NCBI RefSeq assembly: GCF_003473485.1
Contig: NC_053046.1
Coordinates: forward strand, 14,270,001-14,334,000
DNA: 64,000 nt
Source of the DNA: Medicago truncatula
Lineage: Eukaryota > Streptophyta > Magnoliopsida > Fabales > Fabaceae
Direction: 5' to 3'
Shown: positions 60,576-64,000 of the stretch, piece after piece
Position numbering within the stretch: the first letter of the stretch is position 1
Layout: every line of letters starts with the position of its first letter
Program-made: the position numbers and the translations under genes
The notes under the pieces: model-generated
What the model saw: only the letters and a program-made list of their open reading frames with translations
Told to the model about the DNA's origin: nothing
Databases searched by the model: none

Positions 60576-63500
60576 ATGGCTTCTCTAATTCAACTTCTTT
60601 CAATTTTTCTACCTCTTCTAGCATCTTCATTACCAACTATATTTTCTATTGAAGTTTCAATGAAAAAAGCTTACATGGAGCCTTATAAATGTTCTACAAA
60701 GATGAGAACATGCAATGCATCACTCTACCATATAAACTACAATCACAACATAGAACAAATAGCTAATTTTTATTCTATTGATCCTTCACAAATCAAACCA
60801 ATAATTCGTAGCACAAAACAAGATTACCTAGTAAAAGTGCCTTGTTCTTGCAAAAACATCAAAGATCTTAGTGGATATTTTTATGAAACAACCTACAAAG
60901 TGAGTCCTAATGAAACTTCTGTGGATATTATGAATCTTATTTATAGTGGTCAAGCTTGGCAAGTTAACGAAGATTTGGTTGCAAATGAGAATGTAACAAT
61001 ACATATTCCTTGTGGATGTTCAGAATTTGAGTCACAAATTGTTGTTACATATACTGTTCAGCAAAGTGATACACCAACATCAATTTCTCTTTTGCTAAAT
61101 GCTACTATTGATGGCATGGTGAGAATTAACCAAATTTTGGGTCCTAACCCAACATTCATAGATATTGGTTGGGTGTTATATGTTCCTAAGGAATTAAAAG
61201 GGTCACCACTTTACCATGGAAAAGGTAAGTTCTCTTCCTCAAATTTTTCAATTTTTAGTCTTAAGTAGATCTGATGAATACGAGCTGGTCTTGCATGGTT
61301 ACAAGACTAAATGCGTAGTGTTTAGACACACGCAAAAATTAACAAACATCAAGAAAAAGTAAAATCATTTTTCTTATTACATACTCCATTTAACTTTTTT
61401 TAATGATATTGATTCAATCTAAAAAATGAGTTATAATTACTAAAATATTCATAAAACATTTTTGGACTGTCCATTCTCATAAAACATTTTTTTGCTTTGA
61501 TTTTCTCTTATTTGCAGAAAAGAAACACAAGTGGGTGATAATTATTGGTATCTTAGTGAGTGTGACATTGCTTTCCGTAATTACCTTGATCATTTTCATT
61601 CTAAGGAGAAATAAAGCCTATGAAACCAGCAAATATGATCCAAAAACTGTCTCTAAAAGATCATTTGGCAATAGAACTATTTCCTTAAGGAATCATGAGT
61701 TTCATAAAGAATATATGGAAGGTAACTTATATAGAAATTTAAGGTCTGTTTGGTTTAAGAAAATGTTTTTATTTTTATTTCTTATTTTCATTTCATTTCC
61801 TAAACAAATTTCAACTTTTTTTTTTTCACTATTTCGTGTACAAATATTTGAAAACTAAAATTAAAATAAAACAATGTGACGTATTTGTAATTAAAAGTGA
61901 AAACAAATACATTTTTTTAAAACCAAACAAACCTTTATATTTAAAAAGTACAAAGTTTTTCATTAGTAGGCTTATTCATGGTAAATATTGGCACAGATGC
62001 AACACAATTTGATTCAGAAAGACCAGTAATTTATGATTTTGAGGAGATTGAACATGCTACAAATAACTTTGATGAAACTAGAAGGATTGGAGTTGGTGGA
62101 TATGGTACTGTCTATTTTGGAATGCTGGAGGAGAAGGTAAGGAAAATTCTGCATTGATTCTTTAATGCTCATTAATAATTCAATCATATTTTTTCATATG
62201 CTAACTAAAAATTGGACAATAACATCTTTTAGGAGGTTGCTGTGAAGAAAATGAAGTCTAACAAATCCAAAGAGTTCTATGCAGAACTCAAAGCCTTATG
62301 CAAAATCCATCATATCAATATTGTATGTTATAATTATCTTTGACATATTGGATTTCCTGCATTTAGCAATATCATGCATTAACGCAGCAGTCAATACATT
62401 GGTGGTTGTTGGATCAAAGATCAGACGGTCCGAATTTCAAACTCATTTTTAGATTTTTAAGGAAAAATCAAAATCTACATTAAAATTTAGGGCGTATAAT
62501 CTTGATTCAATAGTCACCGATAAGCTGACTGCGTGAATGTGTGTGATATTGTTGACATCACACAATCCAATTCATCTAATATTTCATTATTTTATATATG
62601 TAATTAATCACATTGTTTCAGGTGGAGTTGTTAGGATATGCTAGTGGAGATGATCACCTTTATTTGGTGTATGAGTATGTTCCTAATGGATCTCTAAGTG
62701 AGCACCTTCATGATCCTCTATTGAAAGGTATATTAACACATGTTCTAAAATGTCATTATGAACAATTAATTAGTAACAAATTTATCACACCTTGTTTTTA
62801 GATTTAATTTATATAAAGAATTCTAAAAACTTGGTATTGGAGGAATAGGTCACCAGCCTCTTTCTTGGTGTGCAAGAACTCAAATTGCACTTGATTCAGC
62901 AAAAGGTATTGAATACATACATGATTACACGAAAGCGCGATATGTGCACCGTGATATAAAGACTAGTAATATTCTTCTTGATGAGAAGCTACGAGCCAAG
63001 GTACATTTTCATTGGTTTCTATCCGTGTCAGTGTTTCATAAGTTCAAAACAAATCATTTACTTGCATATGATATATGATAATTAGGTAGCCGATTTCGGA
63101 CTTGCAAAGCTAGTCGAAAGAACCAATGATGAAGAATTTTTAGCAACAAGACTTGTTGGAACACCAGGCTACCTTCCACCAGAGTAGGTCCTATCATGCT
63201 TAAATAGAGAAAATTACTCTTCAAGTTAATTTTTCTTCTAATATTTTTTTTTCTTCATTTTTAGATCTGTGAAGGAGCTACAAGTGACAATAAAAACTGA
63301 TGTATTTGCATTTGGAGTGGTTATATCTGAGTTGATAACAGGGAAACGTGCATTATTTCGTGACAACAAAGAAGCTAATAATATGAAATCACTTATTGCA
63401 GTTGTGAGTTTAACTTCTTATAGAGAGTAATTAAATTCAAGGTTAAAAGAAATATACAAATGATACCCAATTTTGAGATGTACTTTATACAAAATGACAA

Positions 63501-63631
63501 AGAAAATTGATCTTTGTTTCAATCATATTCAGGTTAACAAAATATTTCAAGATGAGGACCCAGTAGCTGCTTTGGAAGCTGTTGTAGATGGAAATCTTCT
63601 ACGTAATTATCCTATAGAAGGTGTCTACAAG
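60576..63631 (+). CDS. LysM receptor-like kinase, EPR3/LYK10-like; 3' end outside the window
   Basis: A membrane receptor for chitin-like or exopolysaccharide ligands. Exons: 60576-61224, 61518-61721, 61997-62136, 62233-62322, 62622-62727, 62849-63000, 63086-63183, 63265-63403 and 63533-63631; all junctions GT/AG, in phase, 559 codons so far. Signal peptide 1-24. The ectodomain has three LysM-like blocks separated by the CxC pairs VPCSCKN and IPCGCSE, starting [19 protein letters not shown]. The TM segment is [20 protein letters not shown]. Kinase: P-loop [17 protein letters not shown] (Lys), [33 protein letters not shown]; an active RD type. Arabidopsis LYK3 and legume EPR3/LYK10 share this N-terminus and exon pattern; I favour EPR3/LYK10 because of the [17 protein letters not shown] text and the legume setting. 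The last kinase lobe exon(s) lie beyond 64000, so completeness is unproven. Confidence 0.9.
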
Positions 63632-64000
63632 GTTAGATTCAATTTAAATCTTCATTCATACTCTTATAGAAGTTTCAATACCTGTTTGGATAAACATAAT
63701 AATCAAACGTTGATAGCATAGATGCTTATCATATAAATGTTTGTGGATTAAATTATTCAATTGTTTTCATAAACGTTGATATCATATTAAAATTTTATAT
63801 TAGATCTAAATCATCCTTACAAAAGGCTTTGTAATGATGAGTTATATTCGATATAAAAAATTAATAAAATGTTTTCTTTCATATAAAAGCGCAAGTAAAT
63901 TGTTTCCATAAATTATCTTGGAGAGGTTATGAAAATAAACTTAAAATAGTTTGTGGCCATGTCATAAACTATTTTCATAAATTCTTTCAAACAGTCTCAG
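63632..64000 (+). other. Intron of the LysM kinase running off the window
   Basis: After the donor at 63632 no acceptor plus kinase sequence was found. 63900-64000 carries 'gtttgtggccatgtcataaactattttcataa' style words, like the suspected element in PRS intron 1, so the intron may contain a transposon. Confidence 0.5.

Overview
The window is AT-rich nuclear DNA of a flowering plant, most likely a legume close to Medicago truncatula. The reasons are intron-split plant genes, a LysM receptor kinase of the type legumes use for rhizobial signals, BURP-domain genes, and a very high load of small transposons and LTR fragments. The species is inferred from gene content and repeat style; no database was consulted.

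Layout. 1-3.3 kb is retrotransposon debris: an LTR end, a retroelement-associated ORF, a gag-like coiled-coil fragment and a MITE. 3.76-7.97 kb (+) is a complete seven-exon ribose-phosphate pyrophosphokinase gene of the plant PRS3/PRS4 type. 9.5-10.5 kb holds a dead LINE tail and a TIR element between microsatellites. 10.97-19.03 kb (+) is a full-length ABCC (MRP-type) transporter locus that is broken twice: by a 31-bp poly(A)-bearing insertion flanked by a 14-15 bp direct repeat, and by an 825-bp solo LTR with a 5-bp target duplication. If both insertions are left out of the count, the ten exons add up to 1486 codons plus a stop with no phase error. A fragment of a cytosolic histidyl-tRNA synthetase gene follows.

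21.48-28.43 kb is a nearly homogeneous tandem array of eight ~855-bp units, each holding the 3' (BURP-domain) exon of a polygalacturonase-beta-subunit-like gene on the - strand. The units alternate as A/B types in a 1710-bp higher-order repeat, and only three remain fully open. 29.4 kb has one more distant BURP fragment in the opposite orientation. 30.2-40.5 kb is a graveyard of duplicated SIN3-like (SNL) co-repressor fragments, four of which are followed by a sequence matching the plant snRNA promoter layout (USE element, 33-34 bp, TATA). Many MITEs lie among them. 40.7-49.8 kb is a second, more decayed BURP cluster (- strand, eight fragments). It includes a 7-kb-apart segmental duplication whose two copies carry a signal-peptide exon, a 69-bp coding minisatellite with an internal inversion, and a BURP tail.

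49.8-55.2 kb has no gene but contains a large foldback element and a MITE. 55.28-57.06 kb (-) is an intact two-exon class III peroxidase with an unusual lysine-rich N-terminus. 60.58 kb to the right edge (+) is a LysM receptor-like kinase, intact as far as the window shows, whose last exon(s) lie outside.

The three apparently functional genes (PRS, peroxidase, LysM kinase) are unrelated in role. The rest of the window records repeated duplication and decay. I found no defence island, operon-like cluster or clearly new biochemical system; the most unusual structures are the two BURP arrays and the SNL/USE-TATA repeats.
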